From assembly GCF_021184045.1 (NCBI RefSeq), contig NZ_CP073710.1, positions 1,932,685 through 1,996,684 of the forward strand: a DNA stretch of 64,000 bases, in the 5' to 3' direction. Below are positions 9,400-18,644 of the stretch, piece after piece (the first letter of the stretch is position 1; each line of letters opens with the position of its first letter). Under the pieces are notes generated by a model that was not told where the DNA came from, searched no databases, and worked only from the letters and a program-made list of their open reading frames with translations. Position numbers and translations under genes: made by a program. The stretch is from Methanococcoides orientis (lineage in GTDB: Archaea; Halobacteriota; Methanosarcinia; Methanosarcinales; Methanosarcinaceae).

Positions 9400-10364
9400 A
9401 ACAATACCTCATTTTTCAATTTTTCGTTACAGTTATATCGAATAATTTCTTCTGTAGCTTCCAATTCCATTCTTTGCCTGGATTCTCTTGTGCTAGCACC
9501 CATATGACATGTGAGTACCACTGATTCACATTGACTTAAAGGACCATCGTAAGGTTCATTCTCGAACACATCAATGGCTGCTCCGGCAATCATCCCCTCT
9601 TCCAATGCAGATAACAAAGCCAACTCGTCTACCACTGGCCCCCTTGCAGTATTAATCAACACTGCAGTAGACCTCATCTTTTTGAGTGCATTATCATCAA
9701 TTAAGTGGAATGTGCTTTCGGTGAGTGGTATGTTTAAAGAAACTACATCAGAATTCTCCAGTAGGCTATCTTTATCCACCCATTCAATCCCCATCATGTG
9801 ACCAAAGGCCATGTCCGGGTCTATATCATTAGCCAGTATGTTGACATTGAATGGTTGCAATAAGTGTACCAGTGTTTTCCCAATACGCCCCAAGCCAATA
9901 ATACCTACAGTCTTACCATATAGCAATCCACCCATGTGGCGATGCCATTTACCTTCTCTTAAGTGGCGATCTGTAGCAGTTATCCTTCGAAGACAATCAA
10001 GAATCAATCCCATACAGAGTTCTGCCACAGCCACTGTTGGTGCATCGGGAGTAAAGGCTACTTTCACATTACGCATTTTTGCAAGATCAAAATCAACCCC
10101 ATCCAGGCCAATCCCTACACGTGAGATCAATTTGAGATCCGGTGCATTTTCAAATACAGATGCATCGATTATCTCAGTACCAGCTATGAGGGCATCACAA
10201 TCTATTATCTGTGTAGCCAATTCTTGTGTCGTAATTTTGCGGCCATATGGATTGAGCTTGTAGCTTATTCCTTCTGCTTCCAGAAGATCAAGAGGCTCAG
10301 TAGAAATCTCACCAAATGGATGAGTTGATATGAACACTTTCTTTATAGATGTGGCTTTATCCAT
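9396..10364 (-). CDS. D-isomer 2-hydroxyacid dehydrogenase (SerA-like)
   Basis: NAD-dependent dehydrogenase of 322 residues, shorter than true SerA because it has no ACT or regulatory domain. Rossmann motif TVGIIGLGRIGKTL lies near 145-158, the catalytic arginine in NTARGPVVDE near 240, and the catalytic histidine in LTCHMGAS near 290. The family reduces 2-keto acids or oxidises D-2-hydroxy acids. It begins 4 bases after the aldolase gene ends and overlaps the SDR, which points to a 2-keto or 2-hydroxy sugar acid rather than serine synthesis. This is an inference. Confidence 0.85.
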   Translation of the reverse strand: MDKATSIKKVFISTHPFGEISTEPLDLLEAEGISYKLNPYGRKITTQELATQIIDCDALIAGTEIIDASVFENAPDLKLISRVGIGLDGVDFDLAKMRNVKVAFTPDAPTVAVAELCMGLILDCLRRITATDRHLREGKWHRHMGGLLYGKTVGIIGLGRIGKTLVHLLQPFNVNILANDIDPDMAFGHMMGIEWVDKDSLLENSDVVSLNIPLTESTFHLIDDNALKKMRSTAVLINTARGPVVDELALLSALEEGMIAGAAIDVFENEPYDGPLSQCESVVLTCHMGASTRESRQRMELEATEEIIRYNCNEKLKNEVLF

Positions 10365-10368
10365 AATA

Positions 10369-11133
10369 TCACAACTTTTTTATTTGCTCAATCGAATTTC
10401 TGCAACCTTCTCCCAAAAACAAGATGTCCAAACTATGTGCAATAAAACGATACCCTTCATCGACTTTTTCTTTAAACTCATCAAATGTTGGTGGAATCAC
10501 ATGAAAACCAGAAAGTGAATCGAGACGATTTGATACCTCTTTTACTTTTTCTAGTGCCTTCACAACATCAGGATGATCAAACTGCCCGGGAACGCCAAGT
10601 GAGCCTGAAAGATCATAAGGGCCTATAATAAAACCATCAACACCATCTACCGTTAATATTTCCTCCAAGTTTTCAACGGCTTCTATATGTTCCACCTGTA
10701 CGATTACAATACTCTCTTCATCGTTCCATTCTTTATATTCTTCAAATGATTCTCCATACCCCTGTGCACGGGCCAGGCCAACGCCGCGTATTCCTTTTGG
10801 CGGATACTTTACGGAAGACACGGCCTGTTCCGCATCCTCACGACAGTTTACCATCGGAACGATCACACCATGGGCACCAGCATCCATTACTCTTTTTATG
10901 AGATTTGGATCATTTTTGCCTACTCTGACAAGAGGCACACACCCTGCCAGTTCAATTACCTGAATCAACTGCTGTGCCTGGTGCAATGTGATCGCACTGT
11001 GTTCCATATCCACAGTAAGCCAATCATATCCTGCTCTAGCCATAATTTCAGCTATTGAGGGGTGCCCCAATGTGATCCAGGAACCAATTGTTAATTCTCT
11101 ATTTTTTAATTTTTCCTTCAGTGTCATTGTCAC
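10369..11133 (-). CDS. HpcH/HpaI-family class II aldolase
   Basis: Metal-dependent aldolase of 254 residues that usually joins or splits pyruvate and an aldehyde, giving 4-hydroxy-2-keto acids. GSWITLGHPSIAEIMARAG near 17, DWLTVDMEHS near 39-48 (catalytic histidine), VGKNDPNLIKRVMDAGAHG, the metal-ligand glutamate in VQVEHIEA and aspartate in IIGPYDLSGSLG are all present. It sits between a CMP-sugar synthetase/transferase pair and a 2-hydroxyacid dehydrogenase. It could therefore form the 3-deoxy-2-ulosonate skeleton that other sialic-like pathways make with a NeuB synthase. The start may instead be the ATG two codons in. Confidence 0.85.
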   Translation of the reverse strand: MTMTLKEKLKNRELTIGSWITLGHPSIAEIMARAGYDWLTVDMEHSAITLHQAQQLIQVIELAGCVPLVRVGKNDPNLIKRVMDAGAHGVIVPMVNCREDAEQAVSSVKYPPKGIRGVGLARAQGYGESFEEYKEWNDEESIVIVQVEHIEAVENLEEILTVDGVDGFIIGPYDLSGSLGVPGQFDHPDVVKALEKVKEVSNRLDSLSGFHVIPPTFDEFKEKVDEGYRFIAHSLDILFLGEGCRNSIEQIKKL

Positions 11134-12407
11134 TCCTCACAATTTTCTATTTGTCTCTTTTTTAATGCTGGTACATATGAAGATGTTAAAGAATAGTATT
11201 GAATTCCCATAGATTCTCCATATGAGATCAGTTTCTCAAGATACTTACAATGGGTTTCATAGTAATCCTTGTAATCTCTGTCTCTGAAAAACGAAGGATG
11301 GGTTTCAAAAGCTGTTTTCATAAGTTCATCATATTGGACAGAAGAACTGTGTTTCCAGAAATATTTTTCATTTGGTTCCCTCCCATCTGCACCAATAATG
11401 AACACTTTTTTGGCTACTGCAGAAGCAATAGGCAACATTAAGAAAGTCAAAATGTTAGAGGATTTTTTTACATGAAATTTATCAATCGAAGGTATGTTCA
11501 ACGATCTGCCAGAAGGCATCCCTATTAATTTACTTTTAAGTTCTGGATAATGTGCAATTAATAAAGGCATTGCCATGTCAGGAACCATCACATAGCATCC
11601 ATACTTTCGGACTACATCCAGAACATGATCCCTGAATTGAGATGAATATTCACATGGACTAAAATGGAAAACAGGATCCGCAAAAACAAGAATATCCGGT
11701 CCATTAACATATTCCAAAAAAGTATCATTTTTTACAGTACTATTACAGATCACTTTGAAACAATTGTTTCCATAATCAAATTCCCTGTATCGGTCAAAAG
11801 AAGGACCTGTTGCAAAACAACAAGCTTTATCCTTGTGCTTATTTTGCTTGAGAAGGGAAGAAAGATTTTGTTTTGAGATTGATCTGAATTGTTCAATTTC
11901 TTTTTTATCAAATGTCTTGTAATAGCCATCTTTCCATATGTTAGCTTCTTCAAAAGAGAAATAATATGGATCAATTATCATTGTTTTGTGCAATCTCAAA
12001 AATATAGCAGGATCATGAAAAGCTTCAGTTCTTGTAACAAGTATTAAACCGGAATCAAACTTTTTTCTTGCTTCATTTTCGTCAATTAAGACAACGTTGG
12101 TTAGGCTATTCAGATAAGACCGTTGGTTAGGCGTAGCAGATAGCAATTGAGGATCGATATCTTTCAAATTTTCAGATACCGTCACAAATATCGAAAGATT
12201 CTCCTTCGAAGGGAATCCCCATGCCAGCCGATTGAGATAGTCAGCTAATGTATTTTTATCACCAATTGCCGGATAGACTAAAATGGAATTTACAGACCTG
12301 TCAATAAATTGGTCAGCTACTATTCTAGTACCGGCATAAAGCAAGTAGGTCCTGAATTTTCTTTTAATAGCTGAGAGATCTCTTTTACCATACGCCACTT
12401 CACTCAT
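11130..12407 (-). CDS. Sialyltransferase/DUF115-like glycosyltransferase (predicted)
   Basis: 425 residues, no membrane segment. The core starts with CCFATGPSFDRYREFDYG near 197-214, a GNGPS-like nucleotide-binding loop, then VICNSTVKND and DILVFADPVFHF. This pattern is shared by GT42-type sialyltransferases and by the DUF115 (Maf, MptE) fold. KKVFIIGADGREPNEKYFWK near 340 is a second conserved-looking part. The N-terminal ~190 residues are unassigned. It overlaps the CMP-sugar synthetase gene by 4 bases and the aldolase by 4, so transfer of a CMP-activated acidic sugar is the best guess. A pterin pyrophosphokinase (MptE) is the alternative but fits the context poorly. Confidence 0.6.
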   Translation of the reverse strand: MSEVAYGKRDLSAIKRKFRTYLLYAGTRIVADQFIDRSVNSILVYPAIGDKNTLADYLNRLAWGFPSKENLSIFVTVSENLKDIDPQLLSATPNQRSYLNSLTNVVLIDENEARKKFDSGLILVTRTEAFHDPAIFLRLHKTMIIDPYYFSFEEANIWKDGYYKTFDKKEIEQFRSISKQNLSSLLKQNKHKDKACCFATGPSFDRYREFDYGNNCFKVICNSTVKNDTFLEYVNGPDILVFADPVFHFSPCEYSSQFRDHVLDVVRKYGCYVMVPDMAMPLLIAHYPELKSKLIGMPSGRSLNIPSIDKFHVKKSSNILTFLMLPIASAVAKKVFIIGADGREPNEKYFWKHSSSVQYDELMKTAFETHPSFFRDRDYKDYYETHCKYLEKLISYGESMGIQYYSLTSSYVPALKKRQIENCEE

Positions 12408-13084
12408 AATTTATCCCTTAATTGTTTGTAAAGTGTTTCAGCCAGTATAAAATCTTCCGGTTCATCTATGTCAATGGATTCAAGATTGTTCATTTCAAAC
12501 ATCTGCGGTTTCAAACCAATTCGGCGATTTCCAGCATTTTTGAACGATTCTCTGGAAAAGATATAGATGTTAGAATTTTCCTCAAACAAAGGAGGCAGAT
12601 CCTGTGTCCTGAGAAGTTCCTGAGGGTTGTGATTTACTGGTTCGCCGTTTTGCCAATAAAGACGTGTTTGCAAACGATTTACAGAAAACAAAGAATCGAA
12701 TTCACTCAAATTTTCAAAATATTCCTCTATGGCACGATCAATAGTATCTGCTGTCAACAGTGGATTAGTACTGTGGGTCTGAAGAAAATGTTCTCCTTCA
12801 AGTTTTGAGATATCATAGTCAATGATATCGTTCATAGCTACGATATCCCCCATAAGTTCTTCAGGACGTTCAATTATTCTTACATTGTCAAAATTGGATA
12901 TTGCATTCTCTGAAATCTGTTTGCTGTCAGTGTTGATGCAAACTTCTTTTATGTACTTAGATTGTGAAAGAGATTCCATAACCCGATGATAAAGCGGCTT
13001 ACCGGAGAAATCTCTCAGATTCTTGTTAGGGACCCTTTCTGAATGTTTTTTCATTGGAAGGAGAGCTATAATATTTTTGTCCAT
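12404..13084 (-). CDS. CMP-acidic-sugar synthetase (NeuA/KdsB-like cytidylyltransferase)
   Basis: Transfers CMP from CTP to a 2-keto-3-deoxy sugar acid such as a sialic acid-like nonulosonate. About 226 residues, usual for NeuA. ALLPMKKHSERVPNKNLRDF near 5-24 corresponds to the CTP-binding loop, although the usual ARxGSKR is changed to PMKKHSER. LQTHSTNPLLTADTID carries the conserved Q-x-T/S-P segment. I chose ATG at 13082-13084, preceded by GAGG, and not the upstream in-frame TTG. It starts 8 bases after the GT4 gene stop and overlaps the next gene by 4 bases. Confidence 0.85.
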   Translation of the reverse strand: MDKNIIALLPMKKHSERVPNKNLRDFSGKPLYHRVMESLSQSKYIKEVCINTDSKQISENAISNFDNVRIIERPEELMGDIVAMNDIIDYDISKLEGEHFLQTHSTNPLLTADTIDRAIEEYFENLSEFDSLFSVNRLQTRLYWQNGEPVNHNPQELLRTQDLPPLFEENSNIYIFSRESFKNAGNRRIGLKPQMFEMNNLESIDIDEPEDFILAETLYKQLRDKL

Positions 13085-13092
13085 TATATGCC

Positions 13093-14367
13093 TCAATTGA
13101 TTGTTTTGGAAATTTCGATCAATTCACCTGCAACATTTGACCAACTTTGTTCTTGTTTCATATTAGACAGGCCGATTTTGAAAGATTCGATCTCTTTTTT
13201 GTCCAGTTCAAAAAATCTCTCAATTGAATCTACAAAACTGTTGATATTTTCAGCTTCAAAAGTAAGCCCTAAATTGAATTTATTAATAAATTCACCAATC
13301 TGCCCATGTTCTGGTCCGATGACAGGCAGACCAAACTCCGCAGCATTTGCCAGAACGCCACTCGCCCCTATAAAAGTTTTGTTATAAGGTAGTACTAATA
13401 CATCTGCTGCAGAAAAATAATTCTGGAAATCTTCGTATGATGAATTATCTTCCAGTGATATTCGTTTGTAAGAATCATTCCAGCCAATAGAACTTATCAA
13501 TGAGTCAACATTGTAATCTAGAAGATGGGACATTGAGCCTGCAAGTAGAAAGAAATATTTTTTGTCATCCATTTTTTTCAAAGATTCAATTGTTAAATCA
13601 ATACCTTTGTCCTTTCGCATGGTTCCAATAAACAGAATGATTTTCTTATTCGTATCTATGTTTAAGCTTTTTAAGGCTACCTTTTTATCAATCGTTTCAC
13701 AATCAGTTGCCAAACCATATGGAACATAGAATAAGTTATCACGACTTAGTTTTATTTTATTTTCATAATAGTCATACAAAGCTTTGCTATGAAATAGAAT
13801 ATTTATTTTGTTTAGCATTATATGATAATAGATCTTATACAAAAAATTGGTATTTTTTGGTAGTTTTGTAGTACCATTTGTATAGACATGGATGTCTACT
13901 AATGTGTTCTTAGGAATTATTCTCAAAAGGGATGATATGAAAAGTCCAAAATTACGTGGAAAATCATGAATAAATATTAAATCATGCTTTTGTTGGTCTT
14001 TATTTAGTTTTAATGTAACAAAAACAAGAAGAATTTCAATACTTTCTTTTATTCTTAATGTAACATGTTTCAAAATTCTCAACACTTTTTTTGAAACATT
14101 CCCCGCGGGACCTATATTATTTAATATATTGTTTAGTTTTCCCATTTCATTTACAAAAAAAGGGAAAACGATATAATCAGAAATCTTTTTGTTCTTTAAG
14201 TTATATTCACCGATCCAATCGTGACCAGTATAACCATTATGTAACCCTTCATTAATCACACCCCCGATCTTGAGTTCTTTTACAACATTGTTTGAAAAAG
14301 AGGAATGATGACCGGGTAAATGTAATTGAGGCATTAAGTGGAATATTTTCGTCTTTTTCCCATTCAT
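13093..14367 (-). CDS. Family 4 glycosyltransferase
   Basis: GT-B fold retaining glycosyltransferase, 424 residues from the ATG at 14365-14367, chosen over an upstream TTG. The C-terminal half carries ILFIGTMRKDKGIDLTIES (the donor-domain start) and VLVLPYNKTFIGASGVLANA with ENEFGLPVI-type context; the usual E-x7-E motif is partly replaced (AAEFGLPVIG). The N-terminal half is lysine-rich and AT-rich in base use. First gene of the acidic-sugar operon in transcription order. The sugar donor is unknown. Confidence 0.82.
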   Translation of the reverse strand: MNGKKTKIFHLMPQLHLPGHHSSFSNNVVKELKIGGVINEGLHNGYTGHDWIGEYNLKNKKISDYIVFPFFVNEMGKLNNILNNIGPAGNVSKKVLRILKHVTLRIKESIEILLVFVTLKLNKDQQKHDLIFIHDFPRNFGLFISSLLRIIPKNTLVDIHVYTNGTTKLPKNTNFLYKIYYHIMLNKINILFHSKALYDYYENKIKLSRDNLFYVPYGLATDCETIDKKVALKSLNIDTNKKIILFIGTMRKDKGIDLTIESLKKMDDKKYFFLLAGSMSHLLDYNVDSLISSIGWNDSYKRISLEDNSSYEDFQNYFSAADVLVLPYNKTFIGASGVLANAAEFGLPVIGPEHGQIGEFINKFNLGLTFEAENINSFVDSIERFFELDKKEIESFKIGLSNMKQEQSWSNVAGELIEISKTIN

Positions 14368-14584
14368 GGTTAACAACTCACAATGTCTTGCTGGATGTTG
14401 AATTAATTTATGTATAAATTCATTTTTAGATTTTAATTGAGTGATAAAAGTATCATCTTGTTTAAGTATTTAATTAATAAGATTAATTAAATATATAGCG
14501 TTCTCATTAACATCGAGTGGGTAAGTTAATATTTGTACTCTTCAATTCAACTATTATAGAGATCCATAACTGTTTATTATAACC

Positions 14585-15817
14585 TCAAATCAAAATGTTA
14601 CTATAAATGTCAGAATACTTCATTGCTATCGCTTCAATCCCGAATCTATTTTCAAATTTTATTCTTGCATGTATAGATAAAGAATGCAGATTATCATCAT
14701 CTTCAAGTACCCAACTAATACCTCTGGCTAAATCATAAGTGTCAAAAGGTTGTGCCAAATAACCCGTTATCTTGTGGTCAACAATATCTTTGGGACCAGT
14801 GGCATCAAAAGCAACCACCGGAGTACCGCATGCCATAGCTTCAATTAGCGTTTTACCAAATGCTTCCTGAACCGATGGAGCAACAAAAACGTCTGCTGCA
14901 GAATAAGCAAGCCTTAAGGAAATACTATCTCTTAAAAACCCTAGTGCCTTATAATTAATTCCAAGAAGGTCTAAATCTTCATTATTAGTTCTACCAAAAA
15001 AAAGGAATAAATAGTCCTTGTTTAGGTGCTGAATTGCATCCCGGAACTTCCCGAAGCCCTTGTACATATCATGTATGTTAGTTGCACCGGCAAGCACTAT
15101 TTTTTTATCCTTTGGCAAACCCAGCACATCCCTAGCGATCTCCGGGCTAATTGGGAAAAAATCATTAGTATCAACTGCGTTAGGAACTACGTCTATATTA
15201 AAGCCATTGAACAAATAACTATTTTTAGCACACTCTGCTAACCAAGTGCTTATGGCTACAAGGTTCAAATTATCTGGATAACAGCGTTTTTTGCGTTTCA
15301 GAACATATCTTGAGAGATCATGTTTATAATTGCTCTTCAATTGAGGACAAAGACCGCATTCATTTTCATATCCTTTACATTCCATTGCATAATGACACCC
15401 CCCAGTCATTGGCCACATATCTCGCATTGTCCAAACTATTGGTTTATCAATTTTATTTAATAGATTTATATTGACCATACCACCATTAATCCAGTGTAAA
15501 TGGATAATATCAGCCCATTGATAAAAATCAGATTTCCTTATATCAAAACCAGTAATCCCTGTACTGAATATAAATTTTTCACGGTTGCGATATATCTTTG
15601 TCGGGATGATGTCAATTTGACTTCTAAGTAATTTTAATCCCTTCCCAATATCTGTTTGGGTAACGGCTTCAACTGTGGAATCAGTCCCATTATAATTTTG
15701 AACAACCATTCTTGATTCAATGCCATACCTCAATAGACCTTTATGAAGCCAATATGCACCTCGTGCAGCCCCTCCTGAAAGATCACCAGCAACGATATGA
15801 AGAACTTTGATGCTCAT
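14585..15817 (-). CDS. Family 4 glycosyltransferase
   Basis: 410 residues, GT-B fold. HIVAGDLSGGAARGAYWLHK near 7-26 forms the N-terminal acceptor domain loop. WTMRDMWPMTGGCHYAMEC and CGLCPQLK give a cysteine cluster (near 130-160) often seen in this subgroup of glycosyltransferases. The donor domain has VLAGATNIHDMYKGF, FVAPSVQEAFGKTLIEAMAC with the E-x7-E motif, and GTPVVAFDATG. It stands 208 bases upstream of the acidic-sugar operon in transcription order, so it may have its own promoter. The sugar is not known. Confidence 0.88.
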   Translation of the reverse strand: MSIKVLHIVAGDLSGGAARGAYWLHKGLLRYGIESRMVVQNYNGTDSTVEAVTQTDIGKGLKLLRSQIDIIPTKIYRNREKFIFSTGITGFDIRKSDFYQWADIIHLHWINGGMVNINLLNKIDKPIVWTMRDMWPMTGGCHYAMECKGYENECGLCPQLKSNYKHDLSRYVLKRKKRCYPDNLNLVAISTWLAECAKNSYLFNGFNIDVVPNAVDTNDFFPISPEIARDVLGLPKDKKIVLAGATNIHDMYKGFGKFRDAIQHLNKDYLFLFFGRTNNEDLDLLGINYKALGFLRDSISLRLAYSAADVFVAPSVQEAFGKTLIEAMACGTPVVAFDATGPKDIVDHKITGYLAQPFDTYDLARGISWVLEDDDNLHSLSIHARIKFENRFGIEAIAMKYSDIYSNILI

Positions 15818-16358
15818 ATGCTTGAATCCGACATAGGTATGTTTTAAATATTTGCTTATATATTAGATAATAAAATTCTGTTATGAAAGTTAATCTATAA
15901 ATCTTTTTGATATATGTCTCAATTGTTATTTTGAATTCTATTACAATATCTAATCCATATTATAAATATCTTGTTTTGATGACTCTATCCAAAACTTAGA
16001 GTATTAGCAATGTTTCGGCTCTGTAGAAATTATCTTAATATAAATCCATACCATAAAAAATTCACCAAAATTAAACATATTGTTCAAATGAAGTGTCGAC
16101 AGAAACGATTTATTCTTATTTATTCATCACATTTGTATCTAACTCTTGATGAAAGCACCACAATCATATATTGGTTTGCCAACTAATCAGAAGATAAAAT
16201 AATTATATCAAATGTGTATAAAATTTACCTCGAAGCAACTATTTAATAATAGTTGATAGTTCTTTATCGTAATACAATAAGAGATTATATGAAATATGCA
16301 TTAACAATATCAACATACTAAGTTATTATATAGACTATATAAAAATGAGGACAAATTT
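15818..16358. other. Very AT-rich intergenic region between divergent genes
   Basis: No open frame of note. It holds the start regions of two divergent glycosyltransferase genes. A TATA-like stretch TTATATAGACTATATAAAAA at about 16325-16344 precedes the plus-strand gene, but is too near its start to be read with certainty. An insertion-sequence-like end motif is at 16017-16030 and is listed separately. Confidence 0.5.
16017..16030 (+). repeat. Inverted repeat, left copy (IS-end-like)
   Basis: GGCTCTGTAGAAAT. Its reverse complement recurs with one change at 19791-19804, facing inward, and a weaker direct copy is at 17576. The form resembles terminal repeats of IS6-like elements (GGCTCTGTTGCAAA type), but no transposase gene is present. 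Confidence 0.4.
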
Positions 16359-17561
16359 ATGAATATAGCTTTTGTTGTTGGTCCCTTTCCAAAATTGTCT
16401 GAAACATTTATATTGAACCAAATTACAGGTCTTTTGGACATGGGACACAAAGTGGAAATATTTGCAGTATCAAACCCGAATGAAGAAGTTGTTAATGAAG
16501 ATGTGATAAGATACAATCTTATGGACCACGTTCACTATTCCCCTAAATATAATACAATTACACCTAAAGAAATTAAATCTTTATTTTTTAACTTTTTCAA
16601 GGATTGGAATAAAATATGCAAAGCACTTAATGTGTTTAAGTACGGAAGATCATCCATAAGATTGCTCTTTACCGTTTCAGAAATTATTGGAAATGATTAT
16701 GATTTTGATATAATCCATTGTCACTTTGGACCAAACGGAATTTTTGGGACGTATCTTGAAGACGTTGGTATTGAAGGGAAATATATTACAACTTTCCACG
16801 GCTTCGATGTAAACGTATATCCAAAAAGAAAAGGAGAAAATGTTTACCAAGAACTATTTGAAAAAGGAAATTACTTTACATGCAATACAACTTTCACAAA
16901 GAAAAGGCTTATTGGATTAGGTTGCAAAGAATCAAAAATTGTAGTATTACCAGTAGGCCTTAAAGTTGAATTTTTTACTCCAAAGAAAATAGATTATAAA
17001 AATAAACCTCTGCAAATTTTAACTGTTGCGCGGCTAGTTGAAGAAAAGGGGCATAAATATGCTATAAATGCAATCGCTAAACTAATTAAGATACATCCCA
17101 ACATTTTATACTTAATAGTAGGAGACGGTCCTTTAAAGAGAGAATTGGAAAATTTAGTATCAAGATTAGGAATTAATAAAAATGTAATCTTTTATGGAGC
17201 TGCTAACCATAGTAAAGTATTAAATTTATATATAGATTCCGATATATTTTTATTGCCAAGTGTAATAAGTAAAGATGGTGCTCAAGAAGCTCAAGGATTA
17301 GTGCTTCAAGAAGCTCAAGCAATGGGGCTTCCTTTAGTATCTACAAATATTGGTGGAATTCCAGAAGGGATTAATAATAAATCGGGTTTTATTGTACCAG
17401 AAAAAGATATTAATGCATTAATGGAAAAACTGGAATATCTTATAAGGAATCCAGAAATTTGGCCAGAAATGGGAGCAGAAGGTCGAAAATTCGTGAAAAA
17501 CAGATATGATATGCGCAAACTGAATAAACAACTTCTGGACGTATATGAGTCTGCACTATAA
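16359..17561 (+). CDS. Family 4 glycosyltransferase (WcaL/AmsK-like)
   Basis: 400 residues, GT-B fold. The N-terminus VVGPFPKLSETFILNQITGL is characteristic of colanic-acid/exopolysaccharide glycosyltransferases. IIHCHFGPNG and ITTFHGFDVN follow. The donor domain has LTVARLVEEKGHKYAI and the E-x7-E motif in QGLVLQEAQAMGLPLVSTNI. GAGGACA lies 8 bases before the ATG. It is on the plus strand, opposite to its neighbours, and begins the AT-rich island with the two sulfotransferases. That island may have been gained separately. The sugar is not known. Confidence 0.9.
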   Translation: MNIAFVVGPFPKLSETFILNQITGLLDMGHKVEIFAVSNPNEEVVNEDVIRYNLMDHVHYSPKYNTITPKEIKSLFFNFFKDWNKICKALNVFKYGRSSIRLLFTVSEIIGNDYDFDIIHCHFGPNGIFGTYLEDVGIEGKYITTFHGFDVNVYPKRKGENVYQELFEKGNYFTCNTTFTKKRLIGLGCKESKIVVLPVGLKVEFFTPKKIDYKNKPLQILTVARLVEEKGHKYAINAIAKLIKIHPNILYLIVGDGPLKRELENLVSRLGINKNVIFYGAANHSKVLNLYIDSDIFLLPSVISKDGAQEAQGLVLQEAQAMGLPLVSTNIGGIPEGINNKSGFIVPEKDINALMEKLEYLIRNPEIWPEMGAEGRKFVKNRYDMRKLNKQLLDVYESAL

Positions 17562-17575
17562 TGCAATAGGATTTT

Positions 17576-17589
17576 GGCTCTATAAAAAT
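17576..17589 (+). repeat. Weak extra copy of the 14-bp island repeat
   Basis: GGCTCTATAAAAAT, 12 of 14 bases equal to the left repeat at 16017, placed just after the glycosyltransferase stop. In such AT-rich DNA it could be chance. Confidence 0.2.
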
Positions 17590-17700
17590 AAATATTTTTA
17601 TGGAAAAAGAAAGATACACATAAATGTAATTGAGTAGTAATCAGTATTTTATTACGAAGTAATTAAAACTAGTTAAATTTTATACATAGGGGGTTAATTA

Positions 17701-18618
17701 ATGGAGTCTCCAATAATTCATATCGGATACCATAAAACAGGCACTACATGGTTTCAAAATAATTTTTACCCTAAGATAACAAACATACAATATATAGATA
17801 GAAATTTTGTACAAAATTTGTTCATTAAAGAGAGATCTTTTCATTTTGATGAAAATGAAGTTAAAAAAAATCTTTCAACAAATTTTATTAATAGTAAAAG
17901 AATTGTTTTGTGTGAAGAAGAGTTGTCAGGAAATATTCATTCTGGTGGCCTCCATGGATGTTTAACAAAAGAAATGAGCTATCGAATTAAAGCAGTTTTC
18001 CCAAACGGGAAAATAATTATTTTCATAAGAAATCAAATCGATATGATTACTTCAATATATCTTCAATATCTAAAAAAAGGTGGAAACTATAATATTAACG
18101 AATATTTATATCATACATATACTCATAATAATAGGTTCCCTTTGTTTTCATTTGAACATTTGAACTATATACAAATCATTACACACTATGAAACCCTTTT
18201 TGGTAAAGAAAATGTGCATGTGTATTTGTACGAAGATTTTTTAAAAGATAACGACCAGTTTATCAAAAATTTTGCAAGTGAGTTTAATTTAGAGTATAGT
18301 TTTAAAGATATGGACTTTAGTAAAAGGAATATAAAGTACAAAAGATGTACTTTTCATTTATCAAAATTACTAAACAGTTTTACTAAACATGACGTTCTAA
18401 ATAAGTATTATTTAATTAATGTACCATATTTATATGATATATCACGAACCATTTTAAAAAAATTAGATAAAGCGCTATATTTTGATAAAGCTGTAGACAA
18501 TGAAAGTGTATTAGGAAATGGTAATATTAAATACATCAAGAAATACTACAAATTGTGTAATAATGAATTAAAAAGTAAATATAAACTTGATTTGGATTAC
18601 TATGATTATCCCTTATAA
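17701..18618 (+). CDS. Sulfotransferase, PAPS-dependent
   Basis: Moves a sulfate group from PAPS to a hydroxyl, probably on a glycan. 305 residues. The 5'-phosphosulfate loop is HIGYHKTGTTWFQNNF near residues 6-21. The 3'-phosphate-binding part is IIIFIRNQIDMITSIYLQYL near 103-122, with R and S in the expected places. No signal or membrane segment, so it acts in the cytoplasm on lipid-linked precursors. Base use is extremely AT-rich. GGGGG lies before the ATG. CysD, CysN and CysC at 23.6-26.6 kb can supply its donor. Confidence 0.85.
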   Translation: MESPIIHIGYHKTGTTWFQNNFYPKITNIQYIDRNFVQNLFIKERSFHFDENEVKKNLSTNFINSKRIVLCEEELSGNIHSGGLHGCLTKEMSYRIKAVFPNGKIIIFIRNQIDMITSIYLQYLKKGGNYNINEYLYHTYTHNNRFPLFSFEHLNYIQIITHYETLFGKENVHVYLYEDFLKDNDQFIKNFASEFNLEYSFKDMDFSKRNIKYKRCTFHLSKLLNSFTKHDVLNKYYLINVPYLYDISRTILKKLDKALYFDKAVDNESVLGNGNIKYIKKYYKLCNNELKSKYKLDLDYYDYPL

Positions 18619-18644
18619 GTTTATATTTTATCTAGGTGGTATTA

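Noticed and set aside
11130-12407. Protein as the pterin enzyme MptE
   Set aside because: The fold is shared, but the overlap with a CMP-sugar synthetase and an aldolase favours a glycosyltransferase; kept only as an alternative.
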